Translations under genes and position numbers: made by a program | The notes under the pieces: generated by a model | The model's database searches: none | What the model was told of the DNA's origin: nothing | What the model saw: only the letters and a program-made list of their open reading frames with translations | In this document: in pieces, positions 7,078-16,406 of the stretch | Numbering within the stretch: the first letter of the stretch is position 1 | Layout of the letters: each line of letters begins with the position of its first letter | Origin: Asticcacaulis taihuensis | GTDB taxonomy: Bacteria > Pseudomonadota > Alphaproteobacteria > Caulobacterales > Caulobacteraceae | Length of the DNA: 64,000 nucleotides | Assembly (NCBI RefSeq): GCF_900100255.1 | Contig: NZ_FMTS01000005.1 | Span: forward strand, 124,001 to 188,000 | Reading direction: 5' to 3'

Positions 7078-10000
7078 ATGAGCGCGAACGCACCGTGGAG
7101 TGTGAAGGGTATTGACGCCAGGGCGCGCGAAGTCGCCAAGGATCTGGCGCGCCGCTCCGGTCTGACTCTCGGCGAATGGCTCAATCAGATGATTCTCGAA
7201 GGCGAGGATGTCGGGGCGCTGATCAGCCGCGAAAGTGCTCGTGTTGAACGCCCTGTTTACCGTGATCCCTATAACGAACCCGAAACGGGAGGGCGTATGG
7301 CCCAGAGACACAAGGATGCGCCGCGCAAGCCGGCCACGCCCTATTCATCCGCCGCTCAGCCCCTCAGTTCGCGTGATTTGCGCCGCCGGTCGATCTTTGA
7401 CGAACGGCCGGCCTATGATGACGGTTATGCCGCCGAAGAGGCGCGCTATGAGGCCGCCTCCAGTGACCTCAGCCGGGTGGCCCGCGCGCTTGAATCTCTG
7501 GGCGCGCGCATGGAAAATTCGGAAGCGCGTTCTGCCAGCGCCGTGCGTGGCGTCTCCCATGCCGTCGAGTCGGTCCTGAGCCGGCTGGAGCGCAACGAAG
7601 CCGCGCACGCCGAGGTTCAGGGGCGGATCGAAGAGCAGTCCGAAGCCGTCGTGTCATCGTTCGAGCGTTTGGCCCGTACCGAGGAAGACCACGGCCTGTT
7701 CGCCGAGCGCCTGGAGCAGGCGGAGCGCCTGATCGATGCTCAGGCCGAGCGCCTTGAAGGTCTGTCCACTCATGTCCGCGAAGCGCGCGAACGTGCCGCG
7801 AAAATCGAGCAGGAACTGGCCTCGCCGCAAGCGAACGAAACAGTCCGGGCCGTTGAGGCCACGCTCGGTAAGCTGGCCAACCAGCTTTACGAGGGCGAAG
7901 CCCGTACCCGCGACAGCCTGACCGGCGTGCGCGAAGATATGGTCGGCCTGTCGCATCGCCTGTCGCAAATGGAACTGCGTGATCCCGACCGTGCGGCGCA
8001 AGGGCTGATCGACAAGGTGGTGGCGCAACTGGCGCACCGCCTCGATGCCGCCGAAGCCAATACCACCGGCGCCATCCGCACGCTCGAACAGGCGTTCAAG
8101 GCGCTTGAAGGCCGCCTGAACCAGGTGGAAGCGGGTGGCGATGTCACCGATCCGGAAACCATGAAGTCGCTGAGCGGGCTGGCGGCCGACCTGTCACGAC
8201 GCGTCGAGGAATCGCGCCAGGATCTGTTCAGCGCCTTGCAGACCGGCAAGCAGGAAACCATCGAGCTGGCGGTCAAGGTCGTGGGTGAGCGCATCGAGCA
8301 GTCGGAAAAACGCTCCGCCGGCGCCATAGAGCGCATGGGCCAGGACGTGCTGCGCATCGCCGATAATCTCAACCGCCGCATGGCGGGGGTAGAGACCAGC
8401 AATCATGACGGCCTGACCCGCGTCAGCCGTGATGTCCAGCGCATCGCCGATACGGTCGATGGCCGCTTCAACCGCATTGAAGGCAGCCATGCCCAGGCGC
8501 TGGAACGTCTCGGCGGCGAGATCGCCCGTATTTCCGAACGTCTGACCGGCAAGATGGCGGACTCCGAACGCCGTGCCGCGGAAGTCGTCGGGGCTGTGGG
8601 CGAGCAGTTCGAGCGCCAGCGCACTGAGTTGTCCGACCGCATCCGCGCCAGTGAGGAGCGCACAGCGAAGCTGCTGGAAGAAACGCGCGCCCGTATCGAT
8701 TCGCGCCTTGCCAAGGTGCAGACGGAAAGCCTGCTGGCGGAAGCCGAGGCAAAGCCGGCAACACGGCCCGTCACGCACGATGACGATATGGACGGCGGAC
8801 TGCCCAACCCGTTCATAAGCGCGCCGCAGCATTCGCAGGCGGAGGCCGAGGCGCCGATATCGTCTGCATCGGCCGAAGAGGAAACCATCGACCTGACCGG
8901 TCGTTTGCTTGATTTCGGCGAACCGCAGTTCAAGCCGGATTTCGATCCGTTCGAGGAAGAGGATCTGGAAGCCGATCTGGTGATGAACGAACCTCTGACG
9001 GCCGCTGCTGCGCCATTGGCGCCGCAGGTTCAGACGCCGCTTTCGACTCTGGAAGATGATGACGACAGCGACCCGTTCGCCGATATCGAGGTGTCGCGCA
9101 AGACGGCCCCGCGCCAGGCCGTGCATATGGAAAGCATTCCGCAGCAGCCGATGATCCATGCCGAGGTGTCGGCCGAAACCGCGCGCAGTCCATTCGATGA
9201 TGAGGACGAAGGCGATTTTGATGCCGCTCCGGTTTCGGTCTCGACGCGCGATGCCCTGGCAGCGGCGCGGGCGGCGGTGCGCGCCAGCATCGAAGGCAAT
9301 GACGACCGCAAGTCGGGCGGCCTGGGTCTGGGGCTCCTGCGGGCCGGTCCGTCAAAGGCCAAGGGCGTCAAGCCGGAAGCCGCTGCAAAAAACAAGGGCG
9401 GCAGCACCTTCCTGAATGCCGTAAAGGCGTCGTCGGTGGCCATGGGCCTGGTCGCGGTCGGCACGGCCGGCTGGGTTGTTGTCAACAAGCTGGCCAATGA
9501 GCAGAAGGCGCCCACGCCCATCGCGGCTTCGGCCCTGACGGTCAGTGCGCCGGCGGTTCAGGATCAGCAGGCCCTCAAAACACGCTATGACCTGGCCTTG
9601 CAGGCTTTGCAGGCCCGCGATCCGAAATCGATTGACCTGATGAAGATGGTGGCCAACCAGGGCTATGCGCCGGCCCAGTACCAGCTTGGTATCCTCTATA
9701 AGGGCGGCACGCTGGTCACGCCTGACAAGGCCGAGGCACGCACGTGGATGAAGCGCGCGGCTGAAGGTGGCGTTCCCGCAGCCATGAACGAATACGGTTA
9801 CATGTTCTATAATGGCGAAGGCGGCGCGCAGGATCGCCCGACGGCGGCGCTGTGGTTCCGCAAGGCGGCGGAGCGCGGCGTCGTCGATGGCCAGTATAAT
9901 CTGGCCCAGCTCTACCAGAGCGGCAAGGGCGTGCCGCTCAATCCGAGCGAAGCCTACAAGTGGATGAAGATCGCCGCCAATAATGGCGCCGATGGCGCCA

Positions 10001-10131
10001 AGGCTTACGCCGCTGACCTTGGGTCGCAACTGAGCGACGAACAGCGCGCCCGTGCCGATGACGCCGTGGCGCGGTTCACGCCCATCAGCGACGGCGGGCC
10101 GGTGGCGGCCGGTTCGGAATCGGCCGGTTAA
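7078..10131 (+). CDS. podJ: PodJ-like polar localisation factor
   Basis: 1017 residues. The N-terminus PWSVKGIDARAREVAKDLAR..G.TLGEWLN is the PodJ signature. Residues about 90-560 are heptad-rich coiled coil, and 570-775 an acidic, low-complexity linker. One transmembrane helix lies near 783-803 (VAMGLVAVGTAGWVVV). The periplasmic part holds three Sel1-like repeats (about 863-975), each with the A..W..KAA..G pattern. In Caulobacter, PodJ marks the new pole and is needed for pili, holdfast and chemotaxis at that pole. The peptidoglycan-binding module reported at the C-terminus of Caulobacter PodJ is not visible: the protein ends about 40 residues after the last repeat. Transcribed alone, closed by a strong terminator. 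Confidence 0.87.
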   Translation: MSANAPWSVKGIDARAREVAKDLARRSGLTLGEWLNQMILEGEDVGALISRESARVERPVYRDPYNEPETGGRMAQRHKDAPRKPATPYSSAAQPLSSRDLRRRSIFDERPAYDDGYAAEEARYEAASSDLSRVARALESLGARMENSEARSASAVRGVSHAVESVLSRLERNEAAHAEVQGRIEEQSEAVVSSFERLARTEEDHGLFAERLEQAERLIDAQAERLEGLSTHVREARERAAKIEQELASPQANETVRAVEATLGKLANQLYEGEARTRDSLTGVREDMVGLSHRLSQMELRDPDRAAQGLIDKVVAQLAHRLDAAEANTTGAIRTLEQAFKALEGRLNQVEAGGDVTDPETMKSLSGLAADLSRRVEESRQDLFSALQTGKQETIELAVKVVGERIEQSEKRSAGAIERMGQDVLRIADNLNRRMAGVETSNHDGLTRVSRDVQRIADTVDGRFNRIEGSHAQALERLGGEIARISERLTGKMADSERRAAEVVGAVGEQFERQRTELSDRIRASEERTAKLLEETRARIDSRLAKVQTESLLAEAEAKPATRPVTHDDDMDGGLPNPFISAPQHSQAEAEAPISSASAEEETIDLTGRLLDFGEPQFKPDFDPFEEEDLEADLVMNEPLTAAAAPLAPQVQTPLSTLEDDDDSDPFADIEVSRKTAPRQAVHMESIPQQPMIHAEVSAETARSPFDDEDEGDFDAAPVSVSTRDALAAARAAVRASIEGNDDRKSGGLGLGLLRAGPSKAKGVKPEAAAKNKGGSTFLNAVKASSVAMGLVAVGTAGWVVVNKLANEQKAPTPIAASALTVSAPAVQDQQALKTRYDLALQALQARDPKSIDLMKMVANQGYAPAQYQLGILYKGGTLVTPDKAEARTWMKRAAEGGVPAAMNEYGYMFYNGEGGAQDRPTAALWFRKAAERGVVDGQYNLAQLYQSGKGVPLNPSEAYKWMKIAANNGADGAKAYAADLGSQLSDEQRARADDAVARFTPISDGGPVAAGSESAG

Positions 10132-10153
10132 TCGATTGACTCATAAATCTTTT

Positions 10154-10182
10154 AAAGGCCGCGCCCTCACAGCGCGGCCTTT
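10154..10182. terminator. Bidirectional terminator between podJ and the ankyrin gene
   Basis: Perfect 11-bp stem AAAGGCCGCGC / GCGCGGCCTTT around a 7-base loop, with A- and T-rich flanks on both sides. It sits between two convergent genes and serves both. Confidence 0.85.
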
Positions 10183-10185
10183 CTG

Positions 10186-11199
10186 TTACCAGTAGCTGCC
10201 TGTTTTGAGGCACTTTTGCCAGTGACTGTTGGCGCGCATCCGGCAGGCTGTATCCGAACACAGGGCGGCATCGGCCTGGTGCTTCTGGGCGCATTGCAGT
10301 TTGTTGGGATTATCGCCCGCGGCCTGAACCGCTTTGGGCGTGCCCAGCAGGGCCTTCATTTCGGGGGAGGTGGCATAGCTGGCGGGATTCTTGCCGAAAG
10401 TGTCCGTGGCCGAAAGACTGGCGCCGTGGGCGACGAGGATTTTTGCCATTTCCACCCGGTCGCGTTCGGCGGCGGTGTGCAGAAGGGTCGAGCCGGTATT
10501 GTCCTTGTCGTTCACCCCGACGCAGTTTTCGATATAGGCGGTCAATTCATCCGGATGATTGTACCAGATGGCGTCACGGGCACGCAGGCGGGCGCGGTTC
10601 TGCGGCGTGCGACCGTCATTCGTGGTGGCCGTCGCTGCGCGTTCGCAATATCCCATCTCATCCGTGCCCTGATGAGGGGCCAGACTCGTGCCCTGGCTGG
10701 ACGCCGGGGTGATTGCTGGACTGACTGGCGCGGGCTTCGCCTTGGGCGCCGCGGGCGGTTGCGGCGGCAGGCTGGCGAGATAAGCCTTCATGGTGCTGTC
10801 ATAGGCATATTGCGCCGGTGTCTTGCCGGATGTGTTCTTGATATCCAGCCGCGCGCCGTGCGCCAGCAGGATCTTGACCGCGCTGAGCTTGTTGCCGTCG
10901 ATCGCGGTATGCAGCAGCGTATTGCCGGAAGAATCGCGCGAATTGATATCGACGCAGTCTTCCAGGAGCGCGGTCAGTTCGTCATCGTTGTTGAAAAATA
11001 CGTCTTCACGCGCCCGCAGTCGCGGATCGGTGGCCTGCTTGACCACGCCATCATTGGGCGTGTTCGCGACCGCTTCGCAGGCGCCGCCCCTGGTGTAGGT
11101 GGCGGCATTTGCGGCCGGACCGGACCCGGCGCCAACAGCCCCTACCACCAGGCATCCGGCGAAAAAACCCGCGGCGGCGAATATGGCAAATTTTTTCAT
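10186..11199 (-). CDS. Exported protein with duplicated ankyrin-repeat module
   Basis: 337 residues. The ATG at 11199 has a GGGAGGG SD and starts a signal peptide (MKKFAIFAAAGFF..) ending near ANAA; the upstream start at 11256 is rejected. The mature protein holds two copies of a module of about 110 residues. Each has RARxxxxxNNxDELTAxxExCVxxNxxDxxG followed by ankyrin-type TLLHTAxxxxxxxxxKILxAHGA and KxPAxYA. A Pro/Ala/Lys linker separates them, and the tail is Cys-rich (four Cys in the last 40 residues). Probably periplasmic protein-protein interaction; partner unknown. Confidence 0.8.
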   Translation of the reverse strand: MKKFAIFAAAGFFAGCLVVGAVGAGSGPAANAATYTRGGACEAVANTPNDGVVKQATDPRLRAREDVFFNNDDELTALLEDCVDINSRDSSGNTLLHTAIDGNKLSAVKILLAHGARLDIKNTSGKTPAQYAYDSTMKAYLASLPPQPPAAPKAKPAPVSPAITPASSQGTSLAPHQGTDEMGYCERAATATTNDGRTPQNRARLRARDAIWYNHPDELTAYIENCVGVNDKDNTGSTLLHTAAERDRVEMAKILVAHGASLSATDTFGKNPASYATSPEMKALLGTPKAVQAAGDNPNKLQCAQKHQADAALCSDTACRMRANSHWQKCLKTGSYW

Positions 11200-11404
11200 G
11201 TGGTTCCCTCCCTGGCGAAAACCTAATATGCGCCTGAGACCGGGTAAAGCCGGCAAACGCTTTTCCCGGTAAAATGCGATTAGCGCGCGGCTTTTTTCTT
11301 CGTAATTTAGTCCTTAGATTCGCATTACGGACGACGGGAATTCTGTTTCACATTTTGTTCCTTTTCATCTTGGCCATGTCCCCGGCGCACGTTAAGCTTT
11401 GGTT

Positions 11405-14335
11405 GTGAGTGAAGACGTAACCCTGAAGCCTCCTGAAACGCCGGTCTGGTGGCGTGACCACGCGCCGAAAGCGGCGCTGGGATATTCGCCGGCGCGCGCC
11501 TTTATCGCGGGGGAGGACGCCCGCGCGCTTTCCGTCAATGAATTGCGCGAACTGTGGGGCCGTGAACCCCTGATTGTCGCCAATGCGGCCCTGGTCCGGA
11601 CGCGCCTGTTCGGCAATCGCCAGCACCGCGAGGCGCGCCATTTCGATGTGCTGGAACTCTTTGCCTTCATCCGCCCGGCGCAGTTCTGCGCGCCTTCCGT
11701 GGCCGGGCTGGCCCTGGCCTGCGGCTATGCCGAACCACAGACGCCGGAGGCTCAGGCGCAGGTGTTGTTCGATGTCATCACCCGCCTGTGCGAAGACCTG
11801 AAGGCCGCGCCGCTCGGCTTCCGGCTGGTGGCGCAATCGGGCGTGCGGCTGATGGAAAAGCAGGGCTGGCCGTGGGCGCCCCTGCTCCAGGCGGTGCTGG
11901 ACGAAAGCCAGATACCCGCCGATTACGTGCCGCCGCCGGCGCTCGATGTCTGGACCCTGCTGGAGGAATGGGAAGACCAGCCGCCGGAAGGCCAGGCGCG
12001 CGCCGTTTCGCTGACTGAAGAGGAGGTCGGTGCGGCGCTGGATGCCAATCTCGCCCGCGCCGGACTGGATGAACGCCGGCCGGAACAGCGCGAATTCGCC
12101 CAGAAGGCCCGTGACATCTTCGCGCCGAAATTCATGAAGGACCAGCCCAATATGCTGCTGGCCGAGGCGGGCACCGGCGTCGGCAAGACGCTGGGCTACC
12201 TGGCGCCGGCTCATGCCTGGGCGAGGAAGGCGCAGGGGCAGGTCTGGGTTTCGACCTATACCAAGGCGCTGCAGAAGCAGATCTATAACGACACCCGCGC
12301 CCTGTTCGACAGCCCGCATGAGCGCGCCGAACAGGTGGTGGTGCGTAAAGGCCGGGAAAATTATCTCTGCCTGCTCAATTTCCAGGAGCGCCTGAACGGC
12401 GCCCACAGCCAACCCGAAATCATCATGGCCGTGCTGATGGCGCGCTGGGTGCTCTACAGCCGCGATGGCGACATCATGAGCGGTGACTTTCCAACCTGGC
12501 TGCCGTCGCTGCTGCCGCCCTCATCGCCGGCGCACGTTTTCCAGACCCTGACACCATCGGCGCTCGTGGATCGGCGCGGTGAATGCACCTATGCCGCCTG
12601 TCCGCATTACCGGGTCTGCTTCATCGAAAAGTCGGTGCGCAAGGCGAAATCGGCCACCCTGGTCATTGCCAACCACGCCCTCGTCATGGCGCAGGCCGCC
12701 TATGACCTGCGCGATGTGGCGCGGGCTGAAATGGAAGCCGAGCTGAACGGCGAGGATATGCAGGATGAGGTGGCGACGTCTGCCCTGTCGCGGCTGATCT
12801 TCGACGAAGGCCACCATGTCTTCGAGGCGGCGGACAGCGCCTTCGCCACGCGGCTTTCCGGGCTGGAGGCTTTTGAGCTGCGCCGCTGGATACGCGGCAA
12901 TGAAGGCCGTTCGCGTCGCGGGCGGGGGCTGGAGGCGCGTCTGGGCGACCTGCTTTCCGGCGATGACGCCTCGAAACAGGCCATGCAGGAACTGATGCGC
13001 GCCGCCGTCGTCCTGCCGGCGGAAGGGTTTTCCCAGCGCATTACCGTGCGCACGCAAAGCGGCGGCGGCCTTGATCCGGTGGGGCCAATCGAGGCCCTGC
13101 TGGTGGAGGTCTACGGGCAGATTGATATCCGGCAAGGCGAAGCGCGCCTTCGCTCCCGTTTTTCGGCCGATGGCGAGCAGGGGGGCGAATGCGAGGCGCA
13201 TCCGTGTCTGGAGGGCGTGGCTCTGGCTGCGAAGACCGCGGCGCGAGCCCTGGCCGCCATTGAAGCCCCGCTGCTGGCCCTGGTGCGGGCGCTGGAAGAC
13301 CGCTTGAGTAGCGGCAAGGAAGATATTGAGCCGGCCGATCGCATCCGCATCGAAGGCGCCCTGCGTGGATTGGAACGGCGGGCGCGGATGCTGCTGCCGG
13401 CGTGGCGGGCTTTGTTGCAGCAATTGACGCTGGATGATGAGCCGACACCTGAGGGCGCACAGACCATCGACTGGTTCTCGACCGAAGTGATCCGCGGCCG
13501 GGTCGTCGATGTCTGCCTCAACCGCCATTATGTCGATCCCTCCCTGCCGCTGGCCGAATATGTCCTCAAGCCGGCGCATGGCGTGCTGGTGGCCTCCGCC
13601 ACCCTGAGCGACGGCATTAAGGTGGAAGAAGGGGAGAGCCGGGACATTTTTGCCCTGGCCCGCCAGCGCACCGGTGCCAATCATCTGGTCATGGGCGCGA
13701 AAGCCATCCGCGTCGCCTCGCCGTTCGATTATGCCGCTCAGGCGCGTCTGTTTGTCGTCACCGATGTCAGCCGCGAGGATGCGCGCTCGGTGGGTGCGGC
13801 CATGCAGGCCCTGTTCGTGGCAGCGAAAGGCGGGGCCCTGGGGCTTTTCACCGCCATTCGTCGCCTGAAAGCGGTCTATGAGCAGATCAACAAGCCGCTG
13901 AGCGAGCAGGGGCTGTCGCTTTACGCCCAGCATGTCGATCCGCTCGATGTCTCCGACCTGATCAGCGTCTTCCGCGCCGAACATCATTCCTGCCTGCTGG
14001 GCACGGATGCCATCCGTGACGGCGTCGATGTGCCCGGCCAGGCCCTTCGGCTGATCGCCTTTGACCGCATTCCGTGGCCGCGGCCGGATACGCTTCACCG
14101 CGCCCGTCGTCAGCATTTCGGCGCCAGGCTTTATGATGATGCGCTCACGCGCGCCAAGCTGGCCCAGGCGTTCGGGCGTCTGATCCGCCGCAAGGACGAT
14201 CGCGGCGTGTTTGTCATGCTCGATTCCGCCGCGCCGACGCGCCTGTTTTCCGGTCTGCCGGAAGGCGTTCTGGTGCAGAGATGCACACTGGCGGAAGCGA
14301 TTACCGCTATCGAGAAGTTCCTCTATCCCGATTGA
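11405..14335 (+). CDS. DinG/XPD-like ATP-dependent DNA helicase
   Basis: 976 residues, superfamily 2 helicase of the DinG/Rad3 type. Walker A is AEAGTGVGKT (about residue 254) and the DEAH-box equivalent is FDEGHHVF (about 467). Four cysteines (one in NYLCLLNF, three in CTYAACPHYRVC, about 394-405) fit the iron-sulfur cluster of this family. Motifs V/VI appear as GTDAIRDGVDVPG and QAFGRLIRRKDDRG. The family unwinds 5'-3' and acts on D-loops, R-loops or replication-transcription conflicts. The N-terminal 230 residues precede the helicase core and are not recognised. The start is a GTG at 11405 (a TTG at 11399 is also possible). Not part of an obvious operon. Confidence 0.9.
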   Translation: MSEDVTLKPPETPVWWRDHAPKAALGYSPARAFIAGEDARALSVNELRELWGREPLIVANAALVRTRLFGNRQHREARHFDVLELFAFIRPAQFCAPSVAGLALACGYAEPQTPEAQAQVLFDVITRLCEDLKAAPLGFRLVAQSGVRLMEKQGWPWAPLLQAVLDESQIPADYVPPPALDVWTLLEEWEDQPPEGQARAVSLTEEEVGAALDANLARAGLDERRPEQREFAQKARDIFAPKFMKDQPNMLLAEAGTGVGKTLGYLAPAHAWARKAQGQVWVSTYTKALQKQIYNDTRALFDSPHERAEQVVVRKGRENYLCLLNFQERLNGAHSQPEIIMAVLMARWVLYSRDGDIMSGDFPTWLPSLLPPSSPAHVFQTLTPSALVDRRGECTYAACPHYRVCFIEKSVRKAKSATLVIANHALVMAQAAYDLRDVARAEMEAELNGEDMQDEVATSALSRLIFDEGHHVFEAADSAFATRLSGLEAFELRRWIRGNEGRSRRGRGLEARLGDLLSGDDASKQAMQELMRAAVVLPAEGFSQRITVRTQSGGGLDPVGPIEALLVEVYGQIDIRQGEARLRSRFSADGEQGGECEAHPCLEGVALAAKTAARALAAIEAPLLALVRALEDRLSSGKEDIEPADRIRIEGALRGLERRARMLLPAWRALLQQLTLDDEPTPEGAQTIDWFSTEVIRGRVVDVCLNRHYVDPSLPLAEYVLKPAHGVLVASATLSDGIKVEEGESRDIFALARQRTGANHLVMGAKAIRVASPFDYAAQARLFVVTDVSREDARSVGAAMQALFVAAKGGALGLFTAIRRLKAVYEQINKPLSEQGLSLYAQHVDPLDVSDLISVFRAEHHSCLLGTDAIRDGVDVPGQALRLIAFDRIPWPRPDTLHRARRQHFGARLYDDALTRAKLAQAFGRLIRRKDDRGVFVMLDSAAPTRLFSGLPEGVLVQRCTLAEAITAIEKFLYPD

Positions 14336-14386
14336 CTTTGTTCAGGGCGGCGTGTTTGGTTAACGGCTTAATCCGAGGGGCTTACC

Positions 14387-15505
14387 GTGACCGACGACCT
14401 GACCTTACCTGCCAAGCCGCAAAAGAAGGCCAGCCGCTGGGGGCTGTTCGGTCCCGTAATGCTGCTGGCTCTGATCTGCGCGGCCTGGAGCGGTTACTGG
14501 TTCTATACCGCCGGCCGCATCCAGGCGCAGGTGCTGCAACACCAGAAGGCACTGATCGCCGCCGGTTATCAGGCCAGTTTCGATCCGATCAAGGTTACCG
14601 GTTTTCCCTATCGCATGGTGATCGATTTCCATCGCCTCAACATCATCTCGCCAAACGGAAAGGGCTTTTCCGCACCGGAACTGCGTGCCGAGGCCAATGC
14701 CTATGCACTGGATAACTGGGTAGCGGCGGCGCCGCAAGGCCTGACCCTCTATCGCGGACGGACCGGCGGCATCGATCGCGGCAAGGTCTCGGTCATGGGC
14801 AACGGCTTGCGGGCCAGCGCCTTCAACCTGTCGAAGCCGGTCCCGACCGTTGCCATCGAAGGCGATAACCTGGTGCTGGCCGCTTCGGATGCGGGTTACC
14901 CACTGCCGTTCACCACGGCGAAAACGCTTGAAGCGCATCTGCGACCTACCAACAATGTGCCCGACAGCGCCGATTTTATGCTGAATTTCACCGGTGCGCA
15001 GGGACAGCCGAAGAGCCTGGCCGGTGATTTCGGTGCCAGCAAGGCGCTGTCCCTGCAGGTCGAGGGTGCGATCAGCCATGTCTCGACCCTGCGTGATACC
15101 GGTGCTTCCGGCGCCTGGGCGGCGAAGGGCGGGCAGGTCTCGGCCTTTCGCCTGAAGCTGGTGCAGGGCGGGCTTGCGCCCCTGCCGGCCAATATCTTTA
15201 CCACGGACTGCAAGGCGGCCAGTGCCGGCGATCTCAATGTCTGCGCCAGCAGCGATCTTTTGACCCCGGATGCGGCGGGGCGCGTCAATGGCAAGCTGAA
15301 TATAGAGATGTCGGGCACGTTCAACCCTATCGATGTGCTGGTCGCGCTGAACCTCATCTCTCAGGAAAACATGACCATTGCCCGGCCCTTGCTCAACATG
15401 ACCCTGGCGACGCAGGGGGCGCAGAAATTCGCCGTCGAATTTCATGATGGCGGCGCCTGGATTGGGCCTTTGAAAGTTTCAGATGCACCTATACTGCCCT
15501 ACTAG
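14387..15505 (+). CDS. DUF2125 domain protein, membrane-anchored
   Basis: 372 residues with a GTG start and SD GAGGGG at 14375-14380. A single N-terminal transmembrane helix (about residues 22-42) is followed by a long periplasmic domain that opens with the DUF2125 (PF09898) pattern: ..GYxxxFxxxxxxGFPYRxxI and later AYALDNWVAAAPQGLTL. This family is typical of alphaproteobacteria and has no established function; the repetitive beta-rich sequence hints at an envelope or lipid-transport-like structure. It lies between dinG-like and chorismate mutase genes. Confidence 0.82.
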   Translation: MTDDLTLPAKPQKKASRWGLFGPVMLLALICAAWSGYWFYTAGRIQAQVLQHQKALIAAGYQASFDPIKVTGFPYRMVIDFHRLNIISPNGKGFSAPELRAEANAYALDNWVAAAPQGLTLYRGRTGGIDRGKVSVMGNGLRASAFNLSKPVPTVAIEGDNLVLAASDAGYPLPFTTAKTLEAHLRPTNNVPDSADFMLNFTGAQGQPKSLAGDFGASKALSLQVEGAISHVSTLRDTGASGAWAAKGGQVSAFRLKLVQGGLAPLPANIFTTDCKAASAGDLNVCASSDLLTPDAAGRVNGKLNIEMSGTFNPIDVLVALNLISQENMTIARPLLNMTLATQGAQKFAVEFHDGGAWIGPLKVSDAPILPY

Positions 15506-15599
15506 GCTTTTATACTGACATTTTGCCAAACAAGACTTGTGATGCGGGTGATGGAAGCCTAAAGTCAGGACTTCCTGTCGCCTAATAGGATGTGGTTTA

Positions 15600-16394
15600 T
15601 TGAGTACGCTTGCCGACCTCCGCACGCAGATTGACGCCCTGGATGCGGAATTACTGCGTCTCGTTGATGCCCGTGCGGCGCTGGGTAAGGCCATCGGCGA
15701 GGCCAAGGCAAAGGAAGAGCCGGCCAACATTCAGGTATCGCTGCTGCGTCCGGACCGCGAAGCCATGCTGATCCGCAAGCTGCTGGCCATGCCGCGCCAG
15801 GCTGCCAGCGATGGCGTGGTCGTGCGCATCTGGCGTGAACTCATTTCCGAAAACCTGCGCATTCAGGGGGCCGCCAGTAATGGGGGCCTTCATTTGAATC
15901 TGAGCGCCGCCGAACACTCGAAGGAAGTGCTGGTGTGGGCACGCGAACGTTTCGGCATTGCGCCGAGCTTCGGCTATGTCAATGATGCGACAGCGGCCAT
16001 CCAGGCGGCGCGCGATGTGCGTCATATCTCCGTTTTGAGCCTCGATCCGCGTGGCGGCGCCTGGTGGGCGCGTCTGCTGGCCGAACCGAAGGTGCGGATT
16101 ATCGCTGCGCTCCCCGAACTCTCGACTGCCCGGCCGCACGCCGTGGCGCTGGCGGCTATCGCGCCGGAACCCACGGGAGACGACATGACCTTCTGGGTCA
16201 GCGATTCCGCCGAACACGAAAACAAGATCATCGAAGCGCTTGGCCAGCGGGGCTTCGCCGCCGAATGGCTTTGCACCGCCCAGGGCTTGAAGCTGTTCGG
16301 CCTGATGGGCTATGTGCAGGAACATGACGAGCGGCTGGCGACCAAGACGCTTGGCAGCCTGTCAGGCATTATCGGCGCCGCGCCACGCATTTAA
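15600..16394 (+). CDS. Chorismate mutase (AroQ-type) with C-terminal extension
   Basis: 264 residues from a TTG start with AGGA nine bases upstream. Residues 1-92 are an AroQ chorismate mutase: LADLRTQIDALDAELLRLVDARAALGKAIGEAK, LLRPDREAMLIRKL and VVRIWRELI, which convert chorismate to prephenate. The remaining 170 residues resemble a worn prephenate dehydratase-like periplasmic-binding fold (inference), and lack a recognisable TRF-type dehydratase motif. hisC follows 12 bases later, so the pair probably feeds phenylalanine/tyrosine synthesis. Confidence 0.85.
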   Translation: MSTLADLRTQIDALDAELLRLVDARAALGKAIGEAKAKEEPANIQVSLLRPDREAMLIRKLLAMPRQAASDGVVVRIWRELISENLRIQGAASNGGLHLNLSAAEHSKEVLVWARERFGIAPSFGYVNDATAAIQAARDVRHISVLSLDPRGGAWWARLLAEPKVRIIAALPELSTARPHAVALAAIAPEPTGDDMTFWVSDSAEHENKIIEALGQRGFAAEWLCTAQGLKLFGLMGYVQEHDERLATKTLGSLSGIIGAAPRI

Positions 16395-16406
16395 AGAGAT
16401 ATCGAA

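Noticed and set aside
10216-11226. 336-codon plus-strand frame opposite the ankyrin protein
   Set aside because: The minus strand has SD, signal peptide and repeats; the plus frame has none.
12521-14116. 531-codon minus-strand frame opposite the DinG-like helicase
   Set aside because: Shadow frame with no motif; all helicase motifs are on the plus strand.
14358-14371. TTAA pair (TTAACGGCTTAA) before the DUF2125 gene as CtrA site
   Set aside because: Spacing of four bases does not fit the consensus.
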